DNA of 64,000 nt from Medicago truncatula (taxonomy: Eukaryota; Streptophyta; Magnoliopsida; Fabales; Fabaceae): NCBI RefSeq assembly GCF_003473485.1, contig NC_053047.1:2247001-2311000 (forward strand), in the 5' to 3' direction. The notes beneath the pieces are model-generated. The model worked only from the letters and a program-made list of their open reading frames with translations, ran no database searches and was not told where the DNA came from. The position numbers were made by a program, and so were the translations under genes. Below, one piece after another: positions 1-12,372 of the stretch (position 1 is the stretch's first letter; every line of letters starts with the position of its first letter).

Positions 1-1278
1 TGCACTGTGTTGATTCATTGCACCCTTATTTCTGTTGTGAAGGTGCATTTGGCAGCACCAAATCAGATAATTAAGTCTAGCAAATTGTAGTCGTGACAAA
101 AATGGCTCTAAAGACTATTAAATAAAGTTCAAAATAGAATCAGTTTGTAGATGTGTAGCATATAGTTAGTTTTTTTGTGAATGATGTTATAAATTATAAA
201 TTAAATATAAATAATCGAAATAGGAAAATCCTATTGATGTTCCTCTCCACACTTTTTTCGTCAACTCTTTGTATTTAAACAAAAGCGATCTGATTAATCT
301 CAGTGTTTGTAGTACGACTTTATGGTATATATCATTTCGCTTTTCAATTCTAAGTGTACTGATATACAACAGAAAATTTTAACTTATAAATCCCGTTGCA
401 TTGTTATCAACGTAGGTGCCATTTCAGATTTTTATGCATTTGATATAGCAGTACCTTTATTTGATATGCTTCTGTCAATAAATTAAAAAAAAAAATAGAG
501 AACCATAATGATAAAAACTATAAAGTGTTAATGATCTAATTATCTAATTTGCAGTTCATATTAACGTCTTATAAGTGTAATTTAAGTTAGAGTCATGCTA
601 TATAGCACGATAAACCTTAGGCACGAATACACACGACAGATGGAACAACACGTAATTTGTTGGGCAATAAGAGATATAACACTTCACATGGCAAGATTCA
701 ACTCACATAACACTTTATCAACAACAAATATTCAATGTTGGGACTTATCCTGCACCGATTGCTAAAGTTCTATAGTCAATAAGACAAAACATGAGATAAG
801 ACAACATGAAGGCCATACTTAAGTGGTTTGGTGAAGTGGCAAAAAAATGAGCCTTAATGTGATTCCTCATAAACAAATCAATTACTTACACACTAAGTAA
901 ATGAATCATTTTAAAGTACATAAAAATTAAAAGAAAAGAAGTTTGGCATTGTCGTGCATTTGGATTGGTGCTCAATGTAATTAATAGTACAGGTGCCTTC
1001 TCTTTTCTTACAACTGTGGTTGTCCCCATATTAATTGTACACTATTAGGTAGGAATTAATTAGTAATAAACATGGTGATTGCATAAACACAACCACAAAT
1101 GAGTGTATAAGGAAGTTTTCCCGAACATGTAACCATTTTATGATATTATGTGACTTTTTTAGTTATCACACTACAATTATGCATCGTAGTTTCTTTATGT
1201 TATATATATTTTTTTGCATTATATAAATATTCATAATGTATATGACCCGTACGGCAGCACAAGTAGATGTACTAGTTC

Positions 1279-1359
1279 TATTCAGCACACTAACCAAAAA
1301 AACCCTAATTTGAAACATATTTTAGAAATTAGGGTTTTTTTTGGTTAGTGTGTTGAATA
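1279..1359. repeat. Near-perfect inverted repeat (hairpin)
   Basis: The arms 1279-1312 and 1326-1359 are reverse complements over about 34 bp with one or two mismatches, separated by a loop of about 13 nt. The arms contain ACTAACC followed by an A-run and CCCTAATTT, and the mirror image. It could be a small foldback transposon or an inverted duplication. No convincing target duplication is seen. Confidence 0.75.
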
Positions 1360-2997
1360 AAGTGGATTCTTTGTACCCACATGCTTTATTCCTTGTTTAT
1401 TTCATGGTTGAGCATAGGGGGAAGGTCTAAAACTGTCATTTCTCTGTGTTTTGGAGAATAAAATGAGGGGTAGGACGAAAAATGCAACAAAAATGATAAT
1501 TGAAGGACCGTTTTGTTCTGTTTTAAAAAGGCAAGACTAGTTTCGTGAGTAGACCAAAACACGAAGACCAAAAGTGTAATTAAACTTATATATTATCATT
1601 CTATAGGTAAAGCCATCTATTTTTTCGTTTCATTAGTGAAATTTCGCCTTCAAAATAATTGTTCTCCCTCAGTCCCCTACTATGAATCACATAACACATA
1701 GTAGAAGACTTAAATATAAATTTCATAAGATTTTACTGAATTGATGCAAGAATGTTTACAAGAAATTGATCCCAAAAGAATTGGTGCAAATATATATCCA
1801 AGAAATTTATAACTGCCATGATTTTTGTTTTTGTTCGTGTGTCGTGGTGACCTTGAGTAGTCTGTGACCGACGGTAACTGCCATGGTTTTCATTTTTAGA
1901 ATCGAAGATGAACATGATTTGTTTGTATTTTTTTATCATCGCGTTGAGTTTGTCAGTTTTGTACTGAGTGTCGCTTACACCCGTGCAACGCGCGGGCAGC
2001 ACACTAGTATAAACTACATGAAAATTAAGATAACCATGAGACGAAGTTCCTCGTCGGTTCTCTCTTTCTTTGTTGCGCTGCTTTTACTTGTTGTTCCTCC
2101 AAAAATTTAACGCTACTTGAATTGGGTAGTATCATGGTGTGGTATATTCCTACTTTTAAAAAGATATTACTTCATTGCTTACACCTACACAAATTTAAAC
2201 TATTATCCAAATTTTCAACTCTTAAAAAAAATATGTTGGCCCCAACGAAGCTAATTATGATATACCCAAAATAAAAGAAACAAACACATCAAAAAACAAA
2301 CGGAGAAGAAGTAAATGAATTTTCCTAACACTACCATCGTTTTGTCAAGTCTCATAATAATAAATAAAAGAGTATGATAAAAGAATAATCTTGTTCAATG
2401 TTTTTATTACACTGCTATGACGTAACACTATAGCAGCCAATTTTATGACATCAAAACTTGATAATTTGTGTGTGATTTGATAAATATGGTGCAAGATAAT
2501 GTACGCAAATTGATGAAAAATAATTTAATGCTGAGAAGAGAGTGATGGATTTGATTCCAAATTAAAAGAGTCAGACAAAATAATACTGCTTTAAACAAAG
2601 AGACTTGATTAAGATGGATTAAAAAACTATGCAATTGGACATGAAAACCCTTTATGCTATAGCTAGTGGATTCTATTAACAAATACAATTGGTTGTATTT
2701 CGCTCGCCACCTTTAAGAAATTTTTCTAGCTCGAGCGAAAATTAAAAGCATAAAAAATGAATGTTTGGATTCACTATTTTACAACTTTGAATAATTTTCA
2801 CCTATACACATTTTTGTAGCTTTTTTTTACTGATGTGACACAACGACTATTATAGGATTAGATGATATTGCAGAATTAATCTTAAAACAACCATTTCCTA
2901 GCTACATCAATAAAATAAAAAACCTTTAAAATTGAGTGAAGGTAGAATATATTGAAAGTTATGAAATAAGTAGATTAAAAATTCAATTTTAAGAAGG

Positions 2998-3245
2998 GTT
3001 AAATAAGTATTTAGTCCGTACAAAATTATGAGCTTTTAAGTTTAATCACCCAAAAAAATTATTCACCTGTAGTCCCTATTTACTATTTTGAGGAATAGAA
3101 ATATTCATTTTTAAAAAAAAGTTTTTAAAATAGAGACTTTCATTACAATTTGGAATATAATGGAGAACTAAAATTATAATTAAATTTAATATGAACAACA
3201 CTTAAGGCTCGTAATTTTGTAGGGATTAAAAATATATTTAACAAT
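2998..3245. mobile_element. Degenerate MITE, Mutator-like foldback
   Basis: The left end reads GGGTTAAATA..TTTAGTCC..TACAAAATTATGAGCTT and the right end is its diverged reverse complement (AAGGCTCGTAATTTTGTAGGGATTAAAAA..TTTAAC, with gaps). Such ends are typical of plant Mutator-type foldback MITEs. The target duplication is not clear, so the boundaries are approximate. Confidence 0.5.
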
Positions 3246-4088
3246 TTAAAAATTAAAAAGATTAAAACCATAATTTAGTTGAAATAAAAGGACAAAAATC
3301 ATTTAAACCTTTTAAATTTAGACAAAGTGAAACACAACTTCTACCAATAAAAAATCAGAAAGTGCTTGAAACAACCAAAAGAAAAGCAAGAGGTGTGAAG
3401 TAGTCGTAAGCAAATACCTCATGGTAAACAACTTATAGAATCTATTAGTAGTATAAGTTTAAAAGATGTAACGAAGCAAGTAGTATGAAGTGTTCGTAAG
3501 CAAATACATCATAATACATACATGGATACTATAGAATTATATTTTAAACATACTTGGCTCCTTCCCTGAGTGTGGGGATGAAAAATTCATCTGTTAGTTA
3601 ATGAGTTTTATTAAAGATCAAATTATTCGAAAATATCTGAATTTAAGTTTTGGATAAAATATATTTTTTGTTAGACTATACATACCCCACGAGTCACGGC
3701 TGAACTCTGAATTATCGTGACTTCTTTTTCCAAGAACTTGAAGATTAACAAAAACAATTAACATTTGTCATTTGAAAGAGAAAAATAATTAAAACAAACA
3801 CACCCTAAGGAAATTGGGAGGTATAAAGTTCTCATGAAGGTGCGAATAAAATAATTAATATTAATATCCACAAATATCGCTTTATTAGTCATTTCCATGA
3901 ATAGTTTAAATATTAACCAAACACATTTTCTCACAGGAATAAAATTTCCATCGTTATATTCTCAGAAAAATTATCCCCAAAATTATATTTTGTAAACTTG
4001 AAACAAACACCCCCTAATTAAGTTTACACTAGAGATTATATGAGATGGAAATAAATTAATTTGATTCACCAGAGTTTACTGCAAGTGT

Positions 4089-4290
4089 GATGAAACATCG
4101 AATTATCAATGTAATCTTATGAGAACCGAAAAATTAACACACACAAAAATAAAACTTGTCATTTAAAGAAAAATCATAATTTAATTTATGGATGAAACAT
4201 CAAAATTATCAATGTAATCTTCTTATGAGAACCAAAAAATTAACACACACAAAAATAAAACATTTGTCATTTAAAGAAAAATGAAAACTA
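4089..4290. repeat. Tandem duplication of about 102 bp in the terpene synthase promoter
   Basis: GATGAAACATC starts at 4089 and again at 4191. The following about 95 bases are nearly identical, including the AATTATCAATGTAATCTT and ATTAACACACACAAAAAT blocks, with small indels. The second unit ends about 60 bp before the presumed TATA box, so any binding site inside the unit is present twice. Confidence 0.8.
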
Positions 4291-4351
4291 TAAATGCAAA
4301 TAAATAGTGTTATTTCGTCTAAAAATAGATAAAAAAAAAAAAAAAGTTTGC

Positions 4352-4359
4352 TATAAATA
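4352..4359 (+). promoter_or_regulatory. Probable TATA box of the terpene synthase gene
   Basis: TATAAATA lies 96 bp before the ATG at 4448, directly after an A-run. The spacing fits a plant core promoter with a 5' UTR of about 60 nt. This is sequence-based only. Confidence 0.5.
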
Positions 4360-4447
4360 CCTTTATAGACACACTCTTTGCCCCTACAAAAACAAGTTGA
4401 CCAAGAAGAGGTTTTAATCATCCATTAATTGATTTCAATATTTAAGG

Positions 4448-7400
4448 ATGTCCCATGCAGCTTGCTTCAGTCATGATGCCAAATCTGACTTGCAAAGAAA
4501 TCTTGCAGATTTCCACCCTTGCGTTTGGGGAGATTATTTCATTCAATATGATTCAGAATCTGTGGTATGTACATATTGCTATTTATTCCATTAAATCATA
4601 GATATTACAAACTGATTAGACTTAAATGATAAATGAGTTTCATATAAGAGCAAACTCTTTGGAAGAAGTCGAACTCAATTCCTAAATACAACAATTATTT
4701 ATCATCCTTCAAAAAAAAAAAAAAAACAATTATTTATCATACTTTATTTATCTTCCGTTCAAACCCTAAATTAAACATCAAAAAGTTGAGCCCTTGGAAA
4801 TGTCTTTTTTTGTTATCTCTATTTTTTCATCAATAAATGTCTTTTTATTGCTTCAAAATATAAATTCTCAAACACTTGCAGGAGCTTGATCAGAATATCT
4901 CAGCACAAATTGATGCACTAAAAAAGGAAGTGAGAAACATGTTTAATATCTCAAAAACTGAAAAGCCCTCAGAAAAAATTAACTTAATTGATTCGATATG
5001 TCGTTTGGGTGTGAGCTATCATTACGAAAATGAGATTGATGAAGTTATGCAATACATTCACAAGAGCTATGTTGAAAATGGAGAAATAACTCTTCAAGAC
5101 AACCTTTGCACTCTTTCTGTTCTATTCAGGCTGTTGAGGCAACAAGGATTTCATGTGTCACCCAGTATGCATCAAACTAATTTACATTTGTTCTTTTGAA
5201 TTAATTCATGGTCTACTTACAATAATTAATTGAAAAAATTGAGAAGCACACTTAGTTCACACACACAAAAAAAATTACTATACGCAAGAAAAATTCGTAC
5301 TTTGTACATTCTAAGTCCTAAACCCTAAACCTAGTCTCTAATTTTTTGTCATCTCTAATTTTTTGGTGGTAACTCAAATATATAGATGTGTTCAACCAAT
5401 TCAAGGATGAACAAGGAAACTTTAGTGAAAGACTTATCACAGATGTTGAGGGGATGTTAAGCTTGTATGAAGCCTCACATATGATGGTTCATGGAGAGGA
5501 GATCTTGGAAAAGGCATTGGCTTTTACTTCAACTCACCTCGAGTCCATTGTTACCCAATTGAGTCCTTTTCTTGCAGCACAAGTCAAACATAGCTTAAAG
5601 CAGGCTCTCCATAGGAACTTCCATAGGCTAGAGGCACGAAGGTACATTTCAATCTATGAGAAAGATCCTTCACACAATGAAACTCTACTCACTTTGGCAA
5701 AATTGGATTTCAATATTCTCCAATGTCTTCATCGAAAGGAATTCGGAAAAATTTGCAAGTAAGTACTTCAATAACACACGATCAAAATCCTTTGAAACGA
5801 AACAATATTAACAGGAATATTACTTACAAAATTAATCTGTTTATATAACTTTTTTGCTTTTGAACTTTATAGATGGTGGAAGGAAATCGATATCCCTAAA
5901 AACCTACCATATGTACGAGATAGGATTGTGGAAATGTGTTTTTGGGTCTTGGCTGTATATTTTGAGCCCCAATATTCTCAAGCAAGGATAAAATTGACAA
6001 AATTAGGTGCCTTATTATCGATCATTGATGATACATATGATGCATACGGAAGCATTGATGAACTCGAACTTTTTACCAAGGCAATTGAAAGGTTGATTAA
6101 TGCATCATAGTTACATAAATTTTCTTCACATTTCTTTTTCCTTGCTTATAAAAAAAATTCATGGTTGTAATGAAAGTGTGGTTTTCAGGTGGGATATTAG
6201 CAGCATGGACGGTCTTCCTAACTACATGAAATTAATTTATATATCAGTCTTGAAGGTTTTGGAAGAAGTAGAAGAAGATATGACCAAAGAAGGAAGGCTA
6301 TACACCCTTAAATACTATATAAAAGAAGTATGAGTTTGTTCTTTCTTTTAAATACTAATTATTAGCAAAAACTTATCATGAACGATATTCTGTTTCTACA
6401 TAGTAATTGATAGGCAAATATAACTTATATTAGAAATTAATCTCAATTTTTTTTTTAGAAAAATATTTTATTATTTTAGTGATTTTGTAATAAAACTAAT
6501 AAATAATTTTAGAATTGAGTGAATATGTAAAGGGGGCTGGTAATTCGAGTTCGGTCGTGAGGTAATTATAACTTGATCAAGAATTATTTCAAACAGGAAT
6601 AAAACTTTGTTCTCCATATATAATCATTCGTCTTTTGAATCCTAATAAGGAAGAAAAACAGCAACATAACAACTAGCATATTAATATTATTTATAATTAA
6701 GAAAAAAAAAATACTTGTTTGAAGTATATTGGAAATCCCCCGGACAAACCTTGCTAAAAATCAGAAAGAGATGTACTCCTCAACAAAGTTGCTACTGCGA
6801 AATCCTAATTAATGAGATAGTAAGAGATCTCTTCCAACTTAATCAGATATTATGAGTTCAAATTCAACCCTAAAAATATGTCAGTATTAAATTTGTTCAG
6901 CTGGAAGAGCTTTGCAGAGATATCTGATTCACACAAACAATGACATCCGTCCGATCTTTTGATATGTTTTAAAATATAATTTTTTATTTTTTTTATATTG
7001 TGTTGATGACAGTTCCAAATGGTTGTCCAAGCTTATGTAACTGAAGCTAGATGGTTCAACAATAACTATGTACCAACGGTAGAAGAATACTTGCAAATAT
7101 CAAAAATAACATGTTGTCATTCATTACTCACAACAAGTTCTTACATTGGCATGGGTGAGACAGCTACAGAGAACATTTTCAAGTGGGTATCTAATTGGCC
7201 AAAAATTGTTGATGCAATTTCTACTATTTGTAGACTAATGGATGAAATTGTGACCAGTGAGGTATTTATATATCACATCTATATCTAGATATATAGAAAA
7301 TTTAAGCTTTATTTCTCTCTAATGTAAGTTTTTTACACAATAGAAATTGTTGCATTGATTTTTTTTTTTATTACATAGTTTGAACGTAAAAGAGGACATG

Positions 7401-7672
7401 TTTGCTCATTGCTGGATTGCTATATGAAGCAATATGGTATGTCAAGGGAAGCTGCTATTCAAGAATGCAAAAAGGAAATTGCAATTGCTTGGAAAGTTGT
7501 AAATTCGGAATGTCTTAGGCCAACCAAAGTTCCAATGCCGTTTCTAACCCGCGCTCTCAACCTTGCGCGTTTTATGGATGTAGTTTACAAAGATGAAGAT
7601 AACTACACACGTTCTGAAGGACTAATGAAGTCATATATCAAAGCTGTTCTTGTTGATCCAGTTCCAATTTGA
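4448..7672 (+). CDS. TPS: TPS-a class terpene synthase (probable sesquiterpene synthase), 7 exons
   Basis: Exons are 4448-4564, 4882-5164, 5386-5758, 5873-6091, 6189-6327, 7013-7261 and 7379-7672, all with GT-AG introns. They join to 1674 nt, giving 557 aa with no break, the usual length and seven-exon layout of angiosperm TPS-a enzymes. The N-terminus has an R-N-x8-W version of the R(R/P)x8W motif ending at Trp27. RDR lies at 273-275. The metal-binding DDTYD is at 310-314. The second metal motif is D454-E-x-x-T458-x-x-x-E462. It keeps the three metal ligands, but its usual second Asp is Glu. No plastid transit peptide precedes the motif, so a cytosolic enzyme using farnesyl diphosphate is most likely. 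The product cannot be read from sequence. A nerolidol-type or cyclic sesquiterpene is possible. The gene has the same orientation as the CYP82 array that starts 9 kb downstream. Confidence 0.95.
4691..4740 (+). mobile_element. Tail-only retroposon insertion in terpene synthase intron 1
   Basis: Two perfect 15-bp copies of ACAATTATTTATCAT (4691-4705 and 4726-4740) flank a 20-bp insert made of CCTTC followed by 15 A. The target duplication length and the pure A tail fit target-primed reverse transcription by a LINE that stopped almost at once. Other LINE relics in this window end in CTTC plus poly(A), as on the minus strand at 43321-43790. Confidence 0.75.
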
Positions 7673-8590
7673 TCATTAATTTTTATGTTTTGTGCTTTAT
7701 GTTTCAAGTTTGAATTAGAAAAATGCATGTGTGCTTTATGTGCTGCTTGGTTCACAATATTTGAACAATTTATGCTATTTTGATGTAATATCTAGGCTTA
7801 ATTATGCACTTTGGTCAAGTCTGTTGCAAACAGAAAGATATCTTATTTTGATGTAATATACGAACAAGTTATGTGTAATTTGAAACAGTTATGCACTATC
7901 TAGGGCAAGTTATGCTATTTCAAATTCTTGTTAATTAGATAACTTATTTGCTACCTAAATTGTGTACCAATCATGTCTAAATTTTAATTATACCAATCAT
8001 GTCTAATTGCAGGTATATAATCATTCACGTAACAATTGTCACAAAATCAAAGAAATTGTAAATATTTCTACACATTTCGAACAACATCAATTTCATTAAA
8101 CTTCAAAACCCCTACAATCCGATTCTGAATTAAATTGATGTCACTTTTCATACTGAATAATACCTTTATATGCATTGTGTACCAAATACCTTTTTAAGCA
8201 TTATATTTGCAGATTCTTCTTCGAAGTAATCCATTATAGGTAAACCATATATACAATCAAAAAACAGTTATAGGCAACTCATTGTCATAATGCTCTTGGA
8301 ATTGCACATATTAATTGCCAATTATTTAAACTTAATGGGATTTGAACGAAGAACACTTGTACTCCTGTTTATGTTATTTAATCTTTTATTTGGACATCTT
8401 GATTTGTTGGTCAACTTAGCATGGTTTGGTCCTTATTTGTTCGAAATTAAGAAAAATAAAAAGAGAAAAAAACACAAACAACAAAATCCAACTCCAAAGC
8501 ACCATGGCAATAGCAGACAAAAAAATTAACATCAAACACACGAGTTTTTAACCCCATAAGCTTCTTTAAACATGAAAAATAAATAAAAAT
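7673..8590. other. 3' flank of the terpene synthase; no gene seen
   Basis: AT-rich DNA that includes the presumed 3' UTR. The open frame at 8290-8529 shows no domain. TTTGATGTAATAT occurs twice (about 7780 and 7848), a small local duplication. Confidence 0.5.
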
Positions 8591-10458
8591 TAATGACCGT
8601 GCATCAACACTAGTTTTTAGTCATGTTTATTTCGTGTTTATGACAATTAGAGAGTCATCTGCTTGTAATTCATGGTGAAATTAGATCAAAACAGGAATAA
8701 GAGCCCAAAAGAAGAAAAGAGAAAAATATTCCTAAATATGAAGAATCGTGCCACGATGAGCAAAGATCGTGCCATGTTGCAAGGATGTGGAATTCAAGGA
8801 TACTTTCTGGAAACTTCGTGGCACGATGAACTGTGAAACGTGCCGCGATGGTTTGATGAATTTGCAGTCACGTCAGATTAATGAAGTGATCGTGCCACGA
8901 TTGTCCCGTAACGTGGCACGATGATGGGCTTTCTGAAACCCTAAAATTCTTTCTATATAAAGCCACTTGAGGCCAAGGATTAGGGTACTGATTATTACTT
9001 CAATTTTGAGCATAGAAGACACCAGGAGACTAAAGAACAAGCCATGAATCTCATACCAACTCATAGTTGGTTCGAATTTATGTATGTTTACTCTTGTTTA
9101 TGCTTATGATCGTTTTGATATGAGTATCTAAACTCTTAGATTGATTGAGCCATGATGAACCTATTGTAATATATGGATCAGTAGTTGAAGCTCTCTTTAT
9201 TATCAATATTATTCAGTCTTTATTCATAATTATTTGTGTTCATTGTTTTTCATATGATTATTTGCATGACTATTAACTCTAGATTCTTTCAATAACATAA
9301 ATTGATCTTAGAAATTGAATGACTACTAACCCTAGCTTTTAATCCTGAAATAGTAATTCTATTTAATTCAACATAGGAACCTAGAGATAGGAAATTGAGG
9401 GTTATGACATATAAATTAACGTTCTGACATAGCTTTCGCAGTTATTCAATCGGTTTAATAGATTAAAAGGTTATAACTTATGAAATGGTTTTCAGTCAAG
9501 AGATTAATCAAAAGTACTTAGTTAATTTGTCGTAAAGATTGAATATTAATTGAGAATAAAGGGAGGTAGACTACTCATATAGAGCAATAGCAGATTCACC
9601 GGCTTAAAATTCTTTCTATATAATGTCAGTTGCGGCCAAGGATTAGGGTATTGATTATTACTTCAATTTTGAGCATAGAAGACAGCAGGAGACTGAAGAA
9701 CAAGCCCTGAATCTCATACCAACTCATAGTTAGTTCGGATTTATGTATGTTTACTCTTGTTTATGCTTATGATCGTTTTGATATGAGTAGCTAAACTCTT
9801 AGATTGATTGAGCCATGATGAACCTATTGTAATATATGGATCAGTAGTTGAAGCTCTCTTTATTATCAATATTATTCATAATTATTTGTGTTCATTGCTT
9901 TTCATATGATTGTTTGCATGACTATTGATCCTAGCTTCTTTCAATAACATAAATTGATCTTAGGAATTGAATGACTACTAACACCAGCTTTTAATCATGA
10001 AATATCAATTCTGTTTAATTCAACGTAGGAACCTAGAGATAAGAAATTGAGGGTTATGACCTATGAATTAACGTTCTGACATAGCTTCCGCAGTTATTCA
10101 ATCGATTTAAGAGATTAAAAGGTTATAACTTAGGAAATGGTTTTGAGTCAAGAGATTGATCAAAAGTACTTAGTTAATTTGTCGTAAAGATTGAATAGTA
10201 ATTGAGAATAAAGGGAGGTAGACTACTCATATAGAGCAATAGCGGATTAACCGGCTTAATCATTCATCTCGAAGTAATTTTCTCTCGCATTTTATTTACT
10301 GTTTATTAAACCCAACTCTACTGCCTAGGGCAAACCAAATATCTTTTACGTATCATAAACGATAACGTCATTGCTATAATTGAGATTAATACAGTCCTTG
10401 TGGAATAATATTTATTACTACTTCGATAGTTTTTGGTACACTTGCCAAATATCTATCA
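8591..10458 (+). mobile_element. Solo LTR, family 1, copy 1 (with internal 0.65-kb tandem duplication)
   Basis: The unit is bounded by a 5-bp direct repeat AAAAT (8586-8590 and 10459-10463) and aligns end to end with the copies at 50173-51456 and 57194-58345. Its ends are TAATGAC..CTATCA, degenerate TG..CA. The last about 200 bp (GATTAATACAG..CTTCGATAG..GTACACTTGCC) are strongly conserved between copies. Six variants of an ATCGTGGCACGAT palindrome lie at about 8745-8925. Unlike the others, this copy contains a tandem duplication: 8943-9605 and 9606-10257 are close copies with a 663-bp period. No primer site or coding region follows, so it is a solo LTR. Confidence 0.85.
8943..10257 (+). repeat. 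Tandem duplication inside the solo LTR (period 663 bp)
   Basis: AAAATTCTTTCTATATAA starts at 8943 and, with the last base changed, at 9606. The two units can be followed side by side through CCAAGGATTAGGGTA, GAGCATAGAAGAC and TAATATATGGATCAGTAG to ACCGGCTTAA. Only scattered substitutions and one short deletion in the second unit separate them. Confidence 0.9.
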
Positions 10459-11063
10459 AAAATCACAGGACCAAGTCCGATAAAATCTTCCATGGTGTAA
10501 CCAAAGTCGTCTAATAATACTAAGAAACAACAATGATCACCACCAATGGTGAAAAACAGTTAAAAGGGAAAACCAACACAAGAAAGGAGAATACTTAGGT
10601 ATCGTTCCCTACACACTATTCGCTCAGTTTTTCACATGAATGCACCTAAACATTGTCGTTTAAAAATGATTTGGATTAATGGCGGTTGGGCAGTTTTAAT
10701 AATTTATTTTGTAACTAAAGTTATGAACCGGATGAACACTAGCTATTCGAAGAACTGCACATAAGTATTTTTGCAAGAGAAAACCTCTACCAAACAACCT
10801 AAAGAGAAGGTAAAACTAGTAATACAATATATATAAAAAAATTCAAATAGAAACGATTGTGGGGAGACAAGGATCAAAACGTTTTATATGTGCAAAAGCC
10901 ATAAGCAAGCGTTATTTTTTATTATTAGCAAAGAAAGTAAATTTTACCCTTTTTGTTATTTGATTTTACCATTTTTTTTACCCTTTTTATTATACACGCA
11001 GGCCATCATCAGAAGACGGCGAAATAAAATTTCTGGTTTGAATGTGGAAAACATGGTGCACGA

Positions 11064-11960
11064 ATGCAAGCACTCTCAAAAGGGAAGCCTCAAAGTTTTT
11101 TATGCATCTATCCCAATCAAATGATCCCTGTAAACCTCTCATATAGTTTACAACTGGATAATATTCCATCTCTTGGCATTAGCTTGATGGACCAGCTTCT
11201 CTTGCCTGTCACTATGGAAAGGATTAAAGATTCTATTTTCCCTATGCACTCTTACAAAGCCCTAGGACATGATGGATTTCAACCGATATTTTACAAAATT
11301 TGTTGGCATATTGTTGGGCATGATGTATGGGAAATGGTGTCTGCCTGTTTGGTGCTTTTTCTTCCGGCGTTATTGATCATACTCTTGTAGAGACCTTGGT
11401 TGTTCTCATCCTGAAAATTGATATTGCCAAGAGTTTCAAAGAGTTTCGTCCTATCGGCTTATGCAACGTGCTTTTAAAGACAATTTCAAAAGTTCTAGTT
11501 AGACGTATCATCAGACCTTTCTTGGATGATTTTATTGGTCCTCTTCACAGCTCTTTCATTCCCAATAGAGGTACTTCTGATAACACAATTATTGCTCAAG
11601 AGATTTCTCACTGTATGCGCAGGAAAAAAGGTAACAAATGATTTTTATTATTTATAGTGGACTTTGAGAAGACTTATGATTGGGTAGATTGGAATTTCCT
11701 AAGGTTAACCCTTTCGGAATTTGGGTTTCCTCCCTCCACAATTAATTTGATCATGAGTTGTATTACCTTTTCTTCACTTTCTTTTAAGTGGAATGGTGAA
11801 AAACTTGATAGTTTCAAACCGTAGAGGGGTTTACCACAAGAAGATCCACTCTACCTTATTTATTTATTCTTTGCTTGGAGTTATCTCTCATGATACAACA
11901 TGTTACTAGCAACATCTGGAAGTCGATCAAAATTTCCCAAGAAGATGTGCTACAAGATTA
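11064..11960 (+). pseudogene. LINE reverse transcriptase (ORF2) fragment, broken
   Basis: Plus-strand pieces read as the reverse transcriptase domain of a plant L1-type LINE. They include KALGHDGFQPIFYKICWHIV (about 11255-11315), EFRPIGLCNVLLKTISKVLV (about 11430), SSFIPNRGTSDN, VDFEKTYDWVDWNFLRLTL (about 11656) and RGLPQEDPL (about 11824). The last corresponds to the RGLRQGDPLSP motif and carries a Gly-to-Glu change. The reading frame shifts near 11330-11390, and stops occur at 11639 and 11822. The catalytic FADD block is not recognisable. It is an old, 5'- and 3'-truncated copy. Confidence 0.85.
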
Positions 11961-12186
11961 TTCCTTCCGGACTATAGTTTTGGACTAGGTACTTAAGATT
12001 TACATATATACTCGGCTACCTAAACCCCGATAATTTCAACTTAAGAAACATTTTTTTTGCACATTAACATTGATCATAAAAAAATAAAAAATAATTAATT
12101 TTTATATAAGGGATAAGCTGTTTTTATAAATTATCTTAAAAAACTTATTAAAATAAGCTAAAATCAGCTTATAAACAATGTTATAA

Positions 12187-12372
12187 TGAGAAATGATAAT
12201 TGTACAACCACTTTATTACAACTTTTTGATAACTTTCTCTTTCATACTTACATTATATTTTTATTCTCTTTTTTTTTTTTTTTCTCTCTCTCTCTCTCTA
12301 TTGTTTTGGACTAATAAGAAGAGAGAAAATAAAAATTGTCATCAAAATTGTTTCAAATGATTGTACATATAT
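12187..12372. mobile_element. Possible MITE with GATAATTGTACAA-type ends
   Basis: The left end AATGATAATTGTACAACC and the right end CAAATGATTGTACATAT are approximate reverse complements. The interior holds a T-run and (TC)n. A related stretch lies just after P450 A (about 19300-19395: AATAAAAAGAGAGAAAA..TCTCAAATGATTGT). Boundaries and class are uncertain. Confidence 0.4.

Larger units (their letters stand above)
1..4088. other. AT-rich intergenic DNA upstream of the terpene synthase
   Basis: No gene can be supported here. Open frames are short and show no recognisable domain. The stretch contains a long hairpin (1279-1359), a degenerate MITE (about 2998-3245) and a diverged tandem duplication with a period of about 88 bp (near 3386 and 3475). 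A GC-richer scrap at 1975-2010 carries a CCCGTGC..GCGCGGG inverted motif of the kind seen at transposon ends, but no partner end was found. Confidence 0.6.
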
